Shown one piece after another: positions 18,974 through 29,155 of a DNA stretch of 64,000 bases. Origin of the DNA: Sinomonas cyclohexanicum (GTDB lineage Bacteria > Actinomycetota > Actinomycetes > Actinomycetales > Micrococcaceae). Numbering within the stretch: position 1 is the first letter of the stretch; each line of letters begins with the position of its first letter. The translations under genes and the position numbers were made by a program. The DNA lies in contig NZ_AP024525.1 in assembly GCF_020886775.1 (NCBI RefSeq), forward strand, positions 1,054,001 through 1,118,000. Reading direction: 5' to 3'. The notes under the pieces are model-generated. The model saw nothing but the letters and a program-made list of their open reading frames with translations. It did no database searches and was not told the origin of the DNA.

Positions 18974-20404
18974 TCAGAGGACGGCCCCGAGGACCTCGTT
19001 GAAGGCCTCGGACGAGGATGGGTGGGTGTACATGCGGTCCCGCAGCGCGGTGTAGGGCAGCCCGTGGTCCATCGCGAGCGAGACGAGGTTGATGATCTCC
19101 TGCGAGTCGACGCAGAAGAGGGCGGCCCCGAGGACGGCGTCGGTCCTCCTGTCGACGACCACCTTGATCAGTCCGCGCGGGTCACGGACGATCTTGGGCC
19201 GCGGCATCGCCGCGATCTTGGCAACCTCCTTCGACGCTACGCCCACGTCCCAGCCGCGCTCGGCGGCCTGCTCGCGCGCCTGGCCCTCGGTCAGCCCCAC
19301 CCGCGAGAACGGCGGGGTGACGAACGTGGTGGTCGGGATGGTGTTCCGGTCCGTGGTGGTCCGCTCCGGGCCGCCGAGGACCTGCGAGAGCACGATCCGG
19401 TGGTCGTCGAGCGAGACATAGGTGTGCTGCGGGCCGCCGTTGACGTCGCCGAGCGCCCACACGTCCGGCGCGGTGGTGCGCAGGCGTTCATCGACGACGA
19501 CGGCGCCCCGCCCGTCGGTCTCGACCCCCGCCTTGTCGAGTCCAAGCCCCTCGGTCGCGGGCCTGCGTCCGAGCGCCAGCAGGACGGCGTCGGCCTCCAC
19601 CGTGACCGGCCCCGCGCCCGAGGCGACGCTCACGTGCAGCGGCGAGGACCCGCCGTCGTGCGTGCCCGTCTTCTGGCCCTCTGCGTCTCCGACGCCTGTC
19701 ACCTCGGCGCCCTGGAGGAACCGCACGCCGTCGCCCGCAAGGACCGAGGCGACGGCCTCGGCGACATCCCGGTCCTCGTGCTTGAGCGGGACGGGGGAGC
19801 GGTCCACCACGGTGACGTCGGAGCCGAAGGCTGCGTACATCGAGGCGAACTCGTACGCGATGTATCCGCCGCCCACGATCATGAGCCGCGCCGGCAGGTT
19901 GGACTCCGAGATCAGGTCGGTCGAGACGTGGACGCGGGGGCTCAGGACCTGGCCGCCCTCGGCGAGGCCGGGGATGTCCGGGACCACGGGCAGCGATCCC
20001 GTGTTGATGTAGAAGCGCTCGGCCGTGAGCTCGCGCTCGTCGCTGCCGGCGGTCAGGCGCACGCGCTTGGGCGCGACGAACTCGGCGCGGGCGGTGATCG
20101 CCGTCACGGTATCGATCGAGTCGAGCATCGAGTAGTTCACGCCGCGCAGCGTGGCGGTGAGCTGGTCCTTCTGCGCGATCGAGTCCGTGTAGTGGGCGGC
20201 ATCTTCGCCGTCATGGCCGAGGTGGGCCGAATAGACGAGGGCCTTGGTGGGCACGCACCCGATGTTGATGCACGTTCCCCCGTACATCGCCTCGGACTGT
20301 TCGATCATCGCGACGCGGCGTCCCGCTCGGCCGAGGACTCCGGCGAGCGTCTTGCCGCCTTTGCCCCAGCCGACGAACACGTCGTCGAACTCAAGAACGT
20401 CCAT
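18974..20404 (-). CDS. RclA-like pyridine nucleotide-disulfide oxidoreductase
   Basis: This 476-residue flavoenzyme has an N-terminal FAD motif ([18 protein letters not shown]), the redox-active pair in [13 protein letters not shown], an NAD motif ([16 protein letters not shown]) and a C-terminal dimer segment ending [13 protein letters not shown]. It resembles RclA/YkgC, which protects against reactive chlorine and copper stress, more than mercuric reductase, having no N-terminal metal domain. ATG 20404 is preferred to GTG 20413, as homologues start close to the FDDVFVGWG segment. A Gly/Ser/Thr-rich insertion near residues 230-250 contains one copy of the dispersed 12-mer (19651-19662). Confidence 0.85.
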   Translation of the reverse strand: MDVLEFDDVFVGWGKGGKTLAGVLGRAGRRVAMIEQSEAMYGGTCINIGCVPTKALVYSAHLGHDGEDAAHYTDSIAQKDQLTATLRGVNYSMLDSIDTVTAITARAEFVAPKRVRLTAGSDERELTAERFYINTGSLPVVPDIPGLAEGGQVLSPRVHVSTDLISESNLPARLMIVGGGYIAYEFASMYAAFGSDVTVVDRSPVPLKHEDRDVAEAVASVLAGDGVRFLQGAEVTGVGDAEGQKTGTHDGGSSPLHVSVASGAGPVTVEADAVLLALGRRPATEGLGLDKAGVETDGRGAVVVDERLRTTAPDVWALGDVNGGPQHTYVSLDDHRIVLSQVLGGPERTTTDRNTIPTTTFVTPPFSRVGLTEGQAREQAAERGWDVGVASKEVAKIAAMPRPKIVRDPRGLIKVVVDRRTDAVLGAALFCVDSQEIINLVSLAMDHGLPYTALRDRMYTHPSSSEAFNEVLGAVL

Positions 20405-20546
20405 GGATGCCACCGCTTCCGTGAGGAGTTGCTCCCATCCTATCCACGCGGCAAATCATCAGCTCGGGGATACACAGCGGTCACATGAGGGGCATAGCAT
20501 CGCCACGCGGGGTCGCACGCGGCCCGGCCAACGTGAGGGAGAGCGC

Positions 20547-20849
20547 ATGAGACTCAGTCCGCGTGAGCAGGAGAAGCTCATGATCGTCGTGGCCGCCGAC
20601 CTGGCCCGCCGGAGGCAGGCCCGCGGGGTCCGGCTCAACTACCCCGAGGCGGTCGCGATCATCAGCTACGAGCTCATCGAGGGCGCCCGGGACGGGCGCA
20701 GCGTCGCCGAGCTCATGAGCTGGGGCGCCACGATCCTCACGCGCGACGACGTCATGGAGGGGGTCCCGGAGATGATCCACGACGTGCAGATTGAGGCCAC
20801 CTTCCCCGACGGCACGAAGCTCGTGACCGTCCACGAGCCGATCCGCTAG
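20547..20849 (+). CDS. ureA: Urease gamma subunit
   Basis: The 100-residue protein begins [11 protein letters not shown] and contains [21 protein letters not shown] and [24 protein letters not shown], the complete gamma-subunit pattern. It is the small non-catalytic subunit of the cytoplasmic nickel urease. ATG 20547 follows GAGGGAGAG; a longer frame upstream is non-coding. It is the first gene of the operon, nine bases before the fused beta-alpha gene. Confidence 0.96.
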   Translation: MRLSPREQEKLMIVVAADLARRRQARGVRLNYPEAVAIISYELIEGARDGRSVAELMSWGATILTRDDVMEGVPEMIHDVQIEATFPDGTKLVTVHEPIR

Positions 20850-20858
20850 GAGCCAGCC

Positions 20859-23030
20859 ATGGCAGCGTCCCCCCAGGGGCACGTCCCCGCACAGGTCATT
20901 CCCGGGCAGATCCTTCCCGCCGAGGGCGAGATCATCCTCAACGCGGGCAGGCCGGTCATCGAGCTCGATGTCACCAACACCGGCGACCGGCCGGTGCAGG
21001 TCGGCTCCCATTACCACTTCGCCGAGGTCAACCGGGCGCTCGACTTCGACCGCGGTGCGGCGCGCGGGCTCCGGCTCGACATCCCCGCCGGCACGGCGGT
21101 GCGCTTCGAGCCCGGCGACCGCAAGGCCGTTCGGCTCGTCCCGCTCGGGGGCGCCCGGGAGGTCTATGGGCTCCGCAGCCAGGTCGACGGCCCCCTCGAC
21201 GCCGAGAAGGGGTCCCGTGACGCCGAGGTCGGGTCCGGGCTCCCCAACCGGGCCATCCCGCGTGCCCAGTACGCCCAGCTCTACGGCCCCACCACCGGCG
21301 ACAGGGTGCGCCTCGGCGACACGGACCTCTTCGCCGAAGTCGAGCATGACCTCACGGTCTACGGCGAGGAGGTCGTGTTCGGCGGGGGCAAGGTCCTGCG
21401 GGACGGCATGGGCCAGAACGGCCGCGTGACGCGGGGCGGCAGCCCCGACACGGCCGTGCCCGACACCGTCATCACGAACGCCCTCATCATCGACTGCACA
21501 GGCATCTACAAGGCGGACGTCGCGATCAGGGACGGCCACATCCAGGCCATCGGCAAGGCGGGGAACCCGCTGATCCAGGACGGCGTGGACATCGTCGTGG
21601 GGGCCTCGACCGAGGTCGTCGCAGGGGAGCGCAAGATCCTCACGGCCGGCGGGATCGACACGCACATCCACTTCATCTCTCCCGACCAGGTCCCGACGGC
21701 GCTCGCCTCGGGCATCACGACGATGATCGGCGGCGGCACAGGCCCGGCCGAGGGCACGAAGGCCACGACGGTGACGCCGGGCGCGTGGCACATCGAGCGC
21801 ATGCTCGAGGCCGTGGAGGGCCTGCCGATGAACTTCGGCTTCCTCGGCAAGGGCCACGCGTCGAGCACCGCGCCGCTCGCGGAGCAGATCGAGGCGGGGG
21901 CGATCGGGCTCAAGGTCCACGAGGACTGGGGCGCGACCCACGCCTCGATCGACATGGCCCTGCGTGTGGCCGACGAGTACGACGTGCAGGTCGCGATCCA
22001 CACGGACACGCTCAACGAGTGCGGCTTCCTCGAGGACACGGTTGCCGCGATTGCCGGCCGGGTCATCCACACGTTCCACACCGAGGGCGCGGGCGGCGGC
22101 CACGCACCGGACATCATCGCGATCGCCGCGCACCCGAACGTGCTGCCCGCCTCGACCAACCCGACGCTGCCGTTCACGCAGAACACCGCCGAGGAGCACC
22201 TCGACATGCTCATGGTGTGCCATCACCTCAGCCCGGCGATCCCCGAGGACGTCGCGTTCGCCGACTCGCGCATCCGGCCCGAGACGATCGCCGCCGAGGA
22301 CGTCCTGCATGACCTCGGCGTCTTCTCGATCACGTCCTCCGACTCGCAGGCCATGGGCCGCGTCGGGGAGGTCGTCACCCGCACGTGGCAGCTCGCCGAT
22401 GCGATGAAGGCCCGCCGCGGGGTGCTCACGCCGGATCCCTCGCCAGGCGAGGCAGCGCACGACGGCGAGCGCGCGCCGTCGTCCGGCGCCTCGCCTGCCG
22501 CGGGACTCGCCGACAACTTCAGGATCAAGCGCTACGTCTCGAAGTACACCATCAACCCGGCGATCGCGCAGGGCATTGCCGACTCGGTCGGCTCGGTCGA
22601 GGTGGGCAAGTTCGCCGACCTCGTCCTGTGGGACCCGGCGTTCTTCGGCGTCAAGCCGGACCTCGTGATCAAGGGCGGGGTCATCGCGAACTCCGTCATG
22701 GGCGACTCGAACGGGTCCATCCCGACCCCGCAGCCGCAGACGCTGCGGATGGCATGGGCGTCCCACGGGCGCAGCACCCAGTCCAGCTCGATCACCTTCC
22801 TCTCGAAGGCGGCGATCGAGGCCGGCGTCCCGGAGCGGCTCGGACTGCGCAAGCAGATCCGCGCCGTGGGCGGCATCCGGCACCTGACCAAGGCGGACCT
22901 GCCGTTCAACGGCGCCACCCCGCGGCTCGAGGTCGACCCGCAGACGTACGAGGTCCGCGTGGACGGCGAGCTCGCCACGTGCGAGCCCGCCGAAGTCCTC
23001 CCGCTCGCGCAGCGCTACTTCCTGTTCTAG
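20859..23030 (+). CDS. ureBC: Urease beta-alpha fusion protein
   Basis: One uninterrupted 723-residue frame joins a beta subunit (residues about 1-108, [16 protein letters not shown] and [18 protein letters not shown]) to a full alpha subunit (from about 131, [21 protein letters not shown]). No stop and no in-frame start codon lie in the junction I read (about 108-131), so the chains appear truly fused. Catalytic features are present: HIHFISP, the carbamylated-lysine segment [25 protein letters not shown], the flap MVCHHLS and [13 protein letters not shown] 21-residue insertion before DNFRIKRY coincides with a palindrome. Urease hydrolyses urea to ammonia and carbamate. Confidence 0.95.
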   Translation: MAASPQGHVPAQVIPGQILPAEGEIILNAGRPVIELDVTNTGDRPVQVGSHYHFAEVNRALDFDRGAARGLRLDIPAGTAVRFEPGDRKAVRLVPLGGAREVYGLRSQVDGPLDAEKGSRDAEVGSGLPNRAIPRAQYAQLYGPTTGDRVRLGDTDLFAEVEHDLTVYGEEVVFGGGKVLRDGMGQNGRVTRGGSPDTAVPDTVITNALIIDCTGIYKADVAIRDGHIQAIGKAGNPLIQDGVDIVVGASTEVVAGERKILTAGGIDTHIHFISPDQVPTALASGITTMIGGGTGPAEGTKATTVTPGAWHIERMLEAVEGLPMNFGFLGKGHASSTAPLAEQIEAGAIGLKVHEDWGATHASIDMALRVADEYDVQVAIHTDTLNECGFLEDTVAAIAGRVIHTFHTEGAGGGHAPDIIAIAAHPNVLPASTNPTLPFTQNTAEEHLDMLMVCHHLSPAIPEDVAFADSRIRPETIAAEDVLHDLGVFSITSSDSQAMGRVGEVVTRTWQLADAMKARRGVLTPDPSPGEAAHDGERAPSSGASPAAGLADNFRIKRYVSKYTINPAIAQGIADSVGSVEVGKFADLVLWDPAFFGVKPDLVIKGGVIANSVMGDSNGSIPTPQPQTLRMAWASHGRSTQSSSITFLSKAAIEAGVPERLGLRKQIRAVGGIRHLTKADLPFNGATPRLEVDPQTYEVRVDGELATCEPAEVLPLAQRYFLF
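22446..22495. repeat. 50-bp two-tier palindrome inside ureBC
   Basis: GGCGAGGC (22446-22453) pairs with GCCTCGCC (22488-22495), and ACGACGGCG (22459-22467) with CGCCGTCGT (22474-22482), leaving a 6-base loop and 5-base internal loops. It contains one copy of the dispersed 12-mer. It encodes most of a low-complexity insertion absent from typical urease alpha subunits. Confidence 0.75.
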
Positions 23031-23038
23031 GAGCCCGC

Positions 23039-23497
23039 ATGATCGTCACCGAGATCCTCGGCAACCTGCACGACGACGAGGCCTCCTCCGCGTACGAGGG
23101 GCACCACCGCGAGCGGGTCGTGCTCCCGAGCGCAGATCTGGCCAAGCGCATCCAGCGCGTCCGGACCGACCACGGCACGGAGCTCGGCATCCGCCTCCCG
23201 GCCGGGTCCCCGGACCTGCGGGACGGGGACATCCTCGCGGCCTCCGGGCGCGGGATCGTCGTAGTGCAGGTCGAGGCGACGGACGTCCTCGTGATCGCCC
23301 CGCGCAGCATCGGCGAGGCGCTGTTCACGGCCCACTCGCTCGGCAACCGGCACCTGCAGGCGCAGTTCTTCGGCGACGAGATGGTCTGCCAGTACGACCG
23401 CACCGTGGCGGACTTCCTCGACCACCACGGCGTTCCCTACGTCCGCCAGGAACGGGTGATGGCCGCCCCCTTCCGGCACGCCGAGCACACGCACTGA
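23039..23497 (+). CDS. ureE: Urease accessory nickel chaperone
   Basis: The 152-residue protein contains the UreE peptide-binding N-terminal part and the nickel-binding C-terminal part with LGNRHLQAQFF, and ends in a short histidine-rich tail (RHAEHTH). UreE delivers nickel to apo-urease through UreG. ATG 23039 starts eight bases after the ureBC stop, with TAGGAGCCC as ribosome site. It is followed by ureF after two bases. Confidence 0.93.
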   Translation: MIVTEILGNLHDDEASSAYEGHHRERVVLPSADLAKRIQRVRTDHGTELGIRLPAGSPDLRDGDILAASGRGIVVVQVEATDVLVIAPRSIGEALFTAHSLGNRHLQAQFFGDEMVCQYDRTVADFLDHHGVPYVRQERVMAAPFRHAEHTH

Positions 23498-23499
23498 CC

Positions 23500-24243
23500 A
23501 TGCCTGTGCCCGTCGGTACGTCGGTGCCTTCCCTGGCCTCCCTCCTCCAGCTCGCCGACTCGGCGCTCCCGACGGGCGCGTTCAGCCAGTCGTTCGGGCT
23601 CGAGGTCTATCTCGAGTCCGGCGAGGTCCACGACGAGGCGACCCTCCTCGCGTGGCTCGAGGGCTACCTCTCGACCCAGCTGACGTTCACGGATGCGATC
23701 GCCGTCCGCCGCGCCGTGCGCATCGCGGAGGGCGGGTCCAATCACGCGGAGGGCGGGTCCCGCACCAGCCTCGCCGAACTGGACGCCGAGCTCACGGCCG
23801 TCCTCCTCCCCGCAGAGATCCGCCGCGCGAGCCAGACCATGGGCCGGCGGCTGCTCGAGATCGCGGGGGAGTCGTTCGCGCCCGTGGTCCCCGTCCTGGC
23901 AGACGTTGCCTCCTACGCGGCGGATGCCGCCCGCGGGGTGTGCGCCGGCCACTACTCCATCGCGTTCGCGCTCGCGGGCGCGGGCCAGGGCCTCGACGAG
24001 GAGACGCTCGTCGAGGCATACGTCTACTCGGCCCTCACCTCGCTCACGTACAACGCCATCCGCGCGATCCCCCTGGGCCAGCTCGCAGGCCAGCGCGTCC
24101 TCGGTGCGCTGCGCGCCCGGGTGCCGCACGCCGTCGTGCGTTCAAAGACCCCGGACGAGCGGCTGTTCGGCGCCGCCGCACCCGCCCTCGAGATCCACCA
24201 GATGCGGCACGAGCACCAGCGCGCCCGCATGTTCGTCAGTTAG
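23500..24243 (+). CDS. ureF: Urease accessory protein UreF
   Basis: This 247-residue all-helical protein has the UreF signatures DSALPTGAFSQSFGLE and SLTYNAIRAIPLGQ. UreF works with UreD and UreG as a scaffold and GTPase-gating factor for nickel insertion. A 15-bp direct repeat (23725-23739 and 23746-23760, period 21 bases) duplicates the peptide Ala-Glu-Gly-Gly-Ser in a surface loop. A copy of the dispersed 12-mer is at 24129-24140. The gene sits between ureE and ureG with short gaps. Confidence 0.92.
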   Translation: MPVPVGTSVPSLASLLQLADSALPTGAFSQSFGLEVYLESGEVHDEATLLAWLEGYLSTQLTFTDAIAVRRAVRIAEGGSNHAEGGSRTSLAELDAELTAVLLPAEIRRASQTMGRRLLEIAGESFAPVVPVLADVASYAADAARGVCAGHYSIAFALAGAGQGLDEETLVEAYVYSALTSLTYNAIRAIPLGQLAGQRVLGALRARVPHAVVRSKTPDERLFGAAAPALEIHQMRHEHQRARMFVS

Positions 24244-24252
24244 GAGACGGCA

Positions 24253-24882
24253 ATGAGCACAGCGCAGACAGGCGACCCCGTGATCATCGGCATCGGCGGC
24301 CCGGTCGGAGCGGGAAAGACCCAGCTCGTGGAGCGCGTCACCCGCGCGCTCATCGACGAGCTCTCCATGGCCGCGATCACCAATGACATCTACACCATCG
24401 AGGACGCGAAGATCCTCGCCCGCAACGGCGTGCTTCCGGTCGAGAGGATCGTGGGCGTCGAGACGGGCGGGTGCCCGCACACGGCCATCCGCGAGGACAC
24501 GTCCATGAACACCGCGGCGATCGAGGACCTCAAGGCCCGCTTCTCGGACCTGCAGCTCATCTTCGTCGAGTCGGGCGGCGACAACCTTTCCGCGACGTTC
24601 AGCCCCGAGCTCGTGGACTTCTCCGTCTACGTCATCGACGTCGCGCAGGGCGAGAAGATCCCCCGCAAGGCCGGCCAGGGCATGATCAAGTCGGACCTGC
24701 TGGTCATCAACAAGACTGATCTTGCCCCGTTCGTCGGCGCGGACCTGTCCGTGATGGAGCGCGATTCGAAGTCCTTCCGCGGCGCGAAGCCGTTCTGCTT
24801 CACGAACCTCAAGACGGACGAGGGCCTGGACTACGTCCTGGACTGGATCCGCCGCGACGTTCTCCTGGCGGACCTCGCATGA
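24253..24882 (+). CDS. ureG: Urease accessory GTPase
   Basis: The 209-residue SIMIBI GTPase has the P-loop GPVGAGKT near residue 15, the nickel-site CPH motif in [15 protein letters not shown], and [15 protein letters not shown]. It hydrolyses GTP to drive nickel transfer into urease. Length and motifs are normal. Its end overlaps the ureD start by four bases (ATGA). Confidence 0.96.
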   Translation: MSTAQTGDPVIIGIGGPVGAGKTQLVERVTRALIDELSMAAITNDIYTIEDAKILARNGVLPVERIVGVETGGCPHTAIREDTSMNTAAIEDLKARFSDLQLIFVESGGDNLSATFSPELVDFSVYVIDVAQGEKIPRKAGQGMIKSDLLVINKTDLAPFVGADLSVMERDSKSFRGAKPFCFTNLKTDEGLDYVLDWIRRDVLLADLA

Positions 24883-25775
24883 CGGCAGCAGCGAGGCTCG
24901 CCCCCGGACCGCGCACGACGGCGGCGCCCCACCGCACGCCCGACCGGCCCCTCACGGGCGAGCTCCACCTCGGCGTCGAGCGCCGCGGAGCGCGCAGCGT
25001 GGCCGTGGAGCGGTTCCACACGGGTGCGCTGAGGGTGCTGCGCGCCCACTACCCGGATGCGAGCGGGCAGCCCCTGTTCACAGTCGTGAACCCGGGTGGC
25101 GGGTACCTCGGGGGCGACGCGTACAGCACGGCGGTCGAGGTCCGGGAGGGTGCGTCGGTGCAGCTGACCACTCAGGCGGCCACGAAGGTCTACCGCACGC
25201 CCCAGGGCCCGGCGCGCGCAGACCAACGGTTCGCGCTCGGGCCCGGGGCCCGCCTCGAGTCGCTCCCGGATCCCGTGATCGCCTACCGGGGCGCGCGGTA
25301 CCGCCAGGACACGCGGGCCGACCTCGCCCCGGATGCGTCGCTTGCGCTCGCGGAGGTCGTGACCCCGGGCTGGGCGCCGGACGGGCAGGCGTTCAGCTTC
25401 GAGGAGGTCTCCCTCGTGGCGCGCGTGCGCGTGGGGGGTCGGCTGGCCGTCGTCGACAACCTGCTGCTGCGCCCCGCCGAGGGCGGCACCGCCCCGCTCA
25501 TGCTCGCAGGCCGCTCGCATGTGGGCTCGCTGCTCGTGGTGGATCCCCACGCGCACGACGCCGCCGTCGTCGCCCTCCGCGTGCATCTCGCCGACCTGTT
25601 CCCGCACTGCCTTGGGGGACCACTCGTGGGGATCACGCGGCTCGCGGTCCCCGGCTTCGCGCTCCGTGTGCTCGCCGACTCGACCGGCGCCGCGGAGGCG
25701 GTGGTCCGTGCCGCAGTGGACTGGACCCGGGACGCGTGGCACGGCCTCGCACCTGTGGCGCTGAGGAAGTACTGA
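24879..25775 (+). CDS. ureD: Urease accessory protein UreD
   Basis: This 298-residue protein shows the UreD/UreH pattern with [23 protein letters not shown] and the [16 protein letters not shown] segment. It forms the UreDFG complex that loads nickel into urease. The N-terminal 25 residues are a Thr/Ala/Pro/Arg-rich extension holding one copy of the dispersed 12-mer (24912-24923). It is the last gene of the operon; no nickel transporter gene is linked. An IS element lies 218 bases downstream. Confidence 0.92.
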   Translation: MTAAARLAPGPRTTAAPHRTPDRPLTGELHLGVERRGARSVAVERFHTGALRVLRAHYPDASGQPLFTVVNPGGGYLGGDAYSTAVEVREGASVQLTTQAATKVYRTPQGPARADQRFALGPGARLESLPDPVIAYRGARYRQDTRADLAPDASLALAEVVTPGWAPDGQAFSFEEVSLVARVRVGGRLAVVDNLLLRPAEGGTAPLMLAGRSHVGSLLVVDPHAHDAAVVALRVHLADLFPHCLGGPLVGITRLAVPGFALRVLADSTGAAEAVVRAAVDWTRDAWHGLAPVALRKY

Positions 25776-25993
25776 TGCGGCGGAGGTACCGGTGAAGGGC
25801 AGCGAGGGCGCTCGGCACCGTCGTGCTCCCGCGGTCGAGAGGCTGGGCCGGCCGGCGTAACCGGGCAACTGGTGTAACCGCGATTAAACAGTGCGGACAC
25901 CCTGGCGCAAGGTGCGCTCCGTACGCTGGAGGCATCGGTTCGATACGGGGCGCCGGGCAGGATGCGCTCGGTCCCGAGAGAAGGCGAACTAAG

Positions 25994-27661
25994 CCTTGAT
26001 CCACCGATCGGGTGTTGGGTCCGGCGGTCCTGTGCGGGCGGTGGATGATGGATGTTTCGGGCAGGGGTGGGGGCGCGGCCTCGCTGCCGGCGGTGTTCCA
26101 CTTCTGGTGCTGTTCGGGGCCTCGCGGGGCCAGGCTGCGTCTTCCTAGGGCATGGACGGCGGGGCGTGGGCGGCGGTGAAGAGCTGTTCCCATGCGTTCT
26201 GCCAGGGCCAGTTCGCCGGCAGCCGCAGCCGGATCTTCCGGGCGCTGGCGGCGATCCGGGCCGGGAGGTTCACGAGCTTGCGGCGGATGGTCCCGGTCCT
26301 GGCTTTCGCGAAGGGGCCGGCGGCCAGGGTCCCGGCCGCGCGGGCGAGGTTGAAGGCCATCACCGCCGCGACGAGCCAGGCCGAGTTCGCCGCGAACTTC
26401 CCCGAGGGCAGGTGCGCCAGGGCGCTGTCCTTCAGGTCGGCGTGGACCTGCTCGATGACCGCATGGGCACGGTGCGTGGCATCGGCCGCGACAGTGCCCA
26501 GGTCCTGGGCGGGGACGGTGGTGAAGAAGGCGTGGTGCCGGTGCGTGTCGAACAGGGTCCCCTGCCCGTCGGGGGCCTTGGGGTTCAGGTCCGGGATGCG
26601 GCGCACGACGAGCCGCCCGGTGACCTGTTCGGCCTTCTTCCGCGAAGCGAAGGCGGTGAAGGGGACCTCGGCGACCTCCGCCCGGGAGATCCAGGTCCCG
26701 GCGGCCTGGTCGAAGACCGCATCGGTGTACTCGATCGCCGTCCAGGCCTCCGATGGGATGGCGGCGATGGCACGCTTAACTGCCGGGTCCAGGCGCACCG
26801 TGACCGAGACCTCGGCCCCTGCCGCGAGGGCGGCGGCGACGGTGGGGTGCCCGTAGAACGCCGAGTCGGCCCGGACCAGCGCCCTCCCCGGCGTCCCGGC
26901 GCGGCGCAGGGCGGAGAGGGCGTCGGCGACCAGCCGGGACGCCCCGCGCGGGGACGCCGCAGCGCCCTTGCGCAGCCGCTGGGCCAGGATCACCGGCGCG
27001 CTCTGGGCCGTGGTGGCGGTGGCCAGCAGGGCGTTGAGCCCGCGGACCCCGGAGTACCCGAAGCCAGCGCCCTGCTTGGCGTGGCCGTGGACCTCGATGA
27101 TCGTGTCGTCGACGTCCACGAACACGAACTCCCCGACGGCCGGGGCGTCCAGCAGCGGAGCCCGCGCGGCGAGGTTCGCCAGGAAGCGGGCGGCGACCGC
27201 GTCGAGCTGGCGGACGTGGCCGAAGGCGAACGCGCGCAGGAAGGAGCCCAGGGTCGAGGGCGCGTAGCAGGCCTTGAAGAGCCTGCCCATCCCGCCGTGG
27301 CGCAGCAGGGCCATGTCATCGATCGAGTCCGCCCCGGCGACCATCCCGGCCACCAGCGAGGCGATCTTCAGGCCCGCGTTCGCGCCCTTGTCCGTCGGCA
27401 CGCTCAGATGCGCGTCGGTCAGGGCCCGGAGCCCTGCGGCCTCGGCCAGGCGCATCACCGGCAGCAGGCCTGCCGCGGAGACGAGGTTCGGCTCGTCGAA
27501 GGACACCGCCACCGCGGCCTGACTGTGGGAAACTTGCACCTACGAGATGCCCTCTCATCCTCAGGGAACTGGTTCTGTCGCAAGTCCAATTCTCCCCGGG
27601 ATGGCGGGCATCTTGCCCTTAATTACGCCACGCCGCCACGAACCCCATCGGTGGATCAAGG
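25994..27661 (-). mobile_element. IS1380-family insertion sequence, apparently intact
   Basis: The element spans 1668 bases. Its ends are inverted repeats beginning CCTTGATCCACCGAT (25994-26008 and its complement at 27647-27661). Both sides are flanked by the 5-bp direct repeat CTAAG (25989-25993 and 27662-27666), the expected target duplication. A single full-length transposase gene occupies most of it. The clean repeats suggest a recent insertion into the gap between ureD and a thioesterase gene, breaking no recognisable gene. Confidence 0.9.
26145..27539 (-). CDS. IS1380-family transposase
   Basis: The 464-residue DDE transposase starts at GTG 27539 and contains the acidic motifs FVDVDDTIIEVHG, LVRADSAFYGH and a late Glu in VIEQVHADLKDSALAHLPSG, in IS1380 order. 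It would cut and rejoin the element ends. The gene is complete, without frameshifts, and its GC content is like that of the host. It reads opposite to the urease operon. Confidence 0.9.
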   Translation of the reverse strand: MQVSHSQAAVAVSFDEPNLVSAAGLLPVMRLAEAAGLRALTDAHLSVPTDKGANAGLKIASLVAGMVAGADSIDDMALLRHGGMGRLFKACYAPSTLGSFLRAFAFGHVRQLDAVAARFLANLAARAPLLDAPAVGEFVFVDVDDTIIEVHGHAKQGAGFGYSGVRGLNALLATATTAQSAPVILAQRLRKGAAASPRGASRLVADALSALRRAGTPGRALVRADSAFYGHPTVAAALAAGAEVSVTVRLDPAVKRAIAAIPSEAWTAIEYTDAVFDQAAGTWISRAEVAEVPFTAFASRKKAEQVTGRLVVRRIPDLNPKAPDGQGTLFDTHRHHAFFTTVPAQDLGTVAADATHRAHAVIEQVHADLKDSALAHLPSGKFAANSAWLVAAVMAFNLARAAGTLAAGPFAKARTGTIRRKLVNLPARIAASARKIRLRLPANWPWQNAWEQLFTAAHAPPSMP

Positions 27662-27746
27662 CTAAGCCAGGCCGGCCGCGGGGCTGGCGCCGGCGGGGCA
27701 CGCAGCGTCCCGGGCGTCACCCACGGCGGGTCTGTGGTAGACCCGA

Positions 27747-28262
27747 GTGGTGAGCACAGAGAGCACAGCAGAGGCCGCATCTGGGGGCGCGCACGACGGC
27801 GCACAGCGGCTTCGCGTCATGGTCCCCATGCGCTGGGGAGACATGGACGCGTACGGGCACGTGAACAACGTGCAGATCGTCCGCATGCTCGAGGAGGCGC
27901 GGATCGCGGCATTCGGCCCTCCGGGCGGAACGGGGGCGGCCGGCGTCGAGCCCCTCGTTCCGCTGTTCTCGGCGGTGCCGGACGGCACGCTCGCACTCGT
28001 CGTCGAGCACCGCGTGCGGTACCTGCGCCCGCTCGACTACCGCAACGTCCCCGCCCAGGTCGAGGTGTGGGTGAGTGGGCTCAAGGCCGCCGCACTCACG
28101 CTCGACTACGTGGTCCACGACCCGGTGGACGGCCACGAGTGTGTGCGGGCGACGACGCAGCTCGCCTTCGTGGACGAGCCCACCGGACGCCTGATCCGGC
28201 TCACGCACGAGCAGCGCGGCCGACTCGCCCCATACGTCGGCGCCGGGATTTTCTCTCGATAA
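27747..28262 (+). CDS. Acyl-CoA thioesterase, 4HBT hot-dog family
   Basis: The 171-residue protein has the hot-dog catalytic segment RWGDMDAYGHVNNVQIVRMLEEAR near residue 29 and VVEHRVRYLRPLDY in the central sheet, as in 4-hydroxybenzoyl-CoA thioesterase-like enzymes. The substrate is unknown. It starts at GTG 27747 or at the next GTG (27750). The first 22 residues are a non-conserved extension that contains a copy of the dispersed 12-mer (27790-27801, encoding Ala-His-Asp-Gly). Confidence 0.85.
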   Translation: MVSTESTAEAASGGAHDGAQRLRVMVPMRWGDMDAYGHVNNVQIVRMLEEARIAAFGPPGGTGAAGVEPLVPLFSAVPDGTLALVVEHRVRYLRPLDYRNVPAQVEVWVSGLKAAALTLDYVVHDPVDGHECVRATTQLAFVDEPTGRLIRLTHEQRGRLAPYVGAGIFSR

Positions 28263-28400
28263 CGGGTCGGTAGCGTTTTCCACGGCGGTCACGCTGTCGG
28301 GAATTGACGCCTTGCTGAGGTGGCATACTCGACGACGGTGCGCTTCGAAGGTCCCAGCGAGGGGTTGGGACAGCGCCACCGTTCTTTAGGGGGAACTTCC

Positions 28401-29138
28401 ATGACCGATCCTCACTCGCCCGCGCCCGAGCAGCCTGGTGTGCCGAACTCCGTGCCCGAGGCCGCGCCGCAGCAGGCGCCGCAGGCCGCCCCGCCGTACG
28501 CCCAGCAGGGGCAGCCTTACGGCCAGCAGCCGTACGGCCAGTACGGCCCTCCGCAGCCGAGCAAGGTGCTCGCGATCATCTCGCTTGTGACAGGAGCGCT
28601 TGCGCTCCTCTTCTCCTGGCTGCCGGTCCTCGCGTGGCTCCTCGCCGCCGCGGCGATCGTGTGCGGCGTCATCGCGCTCATCAGGAAGATGGGCGGCAAG
28701 GGCCTGTCGATCACGGGCATCGTGCTCGGTGCGGTCGCTGCCGTCATCGGGGTCGTTGTCTTGATCATCGCGATGGCCGTGGTCTCCTCGATCGAGAAGA
28801 CCACGGGCAAGAGCCTGGATGAGCTCAAGTCCTCGGTCGCCTCGGCCAGTGCCGCCGCGAATGCCGAGCACACTGTCCAGTACAAGGTCACCACGGGTGG
28901 TCCCGCGAAGGTGAGCTACATGGACGCCAACGGCAGCAGCAACGAGGAGATCACTGCCGCCTGGACCAAGGAGTTCACGGACGCCGGGTATGTGTTCGGC
29001 TCGGTGAGCGTCACGGCGGACGGAACTGACAGGGCCGCGCAGGTCACGTGCGAGATCATCATCGACGGCAAGAGCGTGTCGAAGAAGTCCGCCACCGGCG
29101 CCTACGCATCAGCGTACTGCTCGGGCAACCTCAGCTGA
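28401..29138 (+). CDS. DUF4190/MmpS-like membrane protein
   Basis: The 245-residue protein begins with a Pro/Gln/Tyr-rich cytoplasmic stretch (residues 1-52), followed by two hydrophobic segments of DUF4190 type (about 56-85 and 102-130) and an exported C-terminal domain. The latter (about 160-245, QYKVTTGGPAKVSYMDANGS) resembles the MmpS/transport-accessory beta domain and has two cysteines able to pair. The role is unknown. AGGGGGAAC precedes ATG 28401. A stem-loop follows the stop. Confidence 0.75.
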   Translation: MTDPHSPAPEQPGVPNSVPEAAPQQAPQAAPPYAQQGQPYGQQPYGQYGPPQPSKVLAIISLVTGALALLFSWLPVLAWLLAAAAIVCGVIALIRKMGGKGLSITGIVLGAVAAVIGVVVLIIAMAVVSSIEKTTGKSLDELKSSVASASAAANAEHTVQYKVTTGGPAKVSYMDANGSSNEEITAAWTKEFTDAGYVFGSVSVTADGTDRAAQVTCEIIIDGKSVSKKSATGAYASAYCSGNLS

Positions 29139-29155
29139 GCTGAGTTCGCGCATCA

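Noticed and set aside
20481-22883. An 800-codon open frame antisense to the urease operon
   Set aside because: It mirrors the codon pattern of ureBC in a GC-rich genome; the product is Arg/Asp/Gly/Val-rich with no domain, and ureBC is certain.
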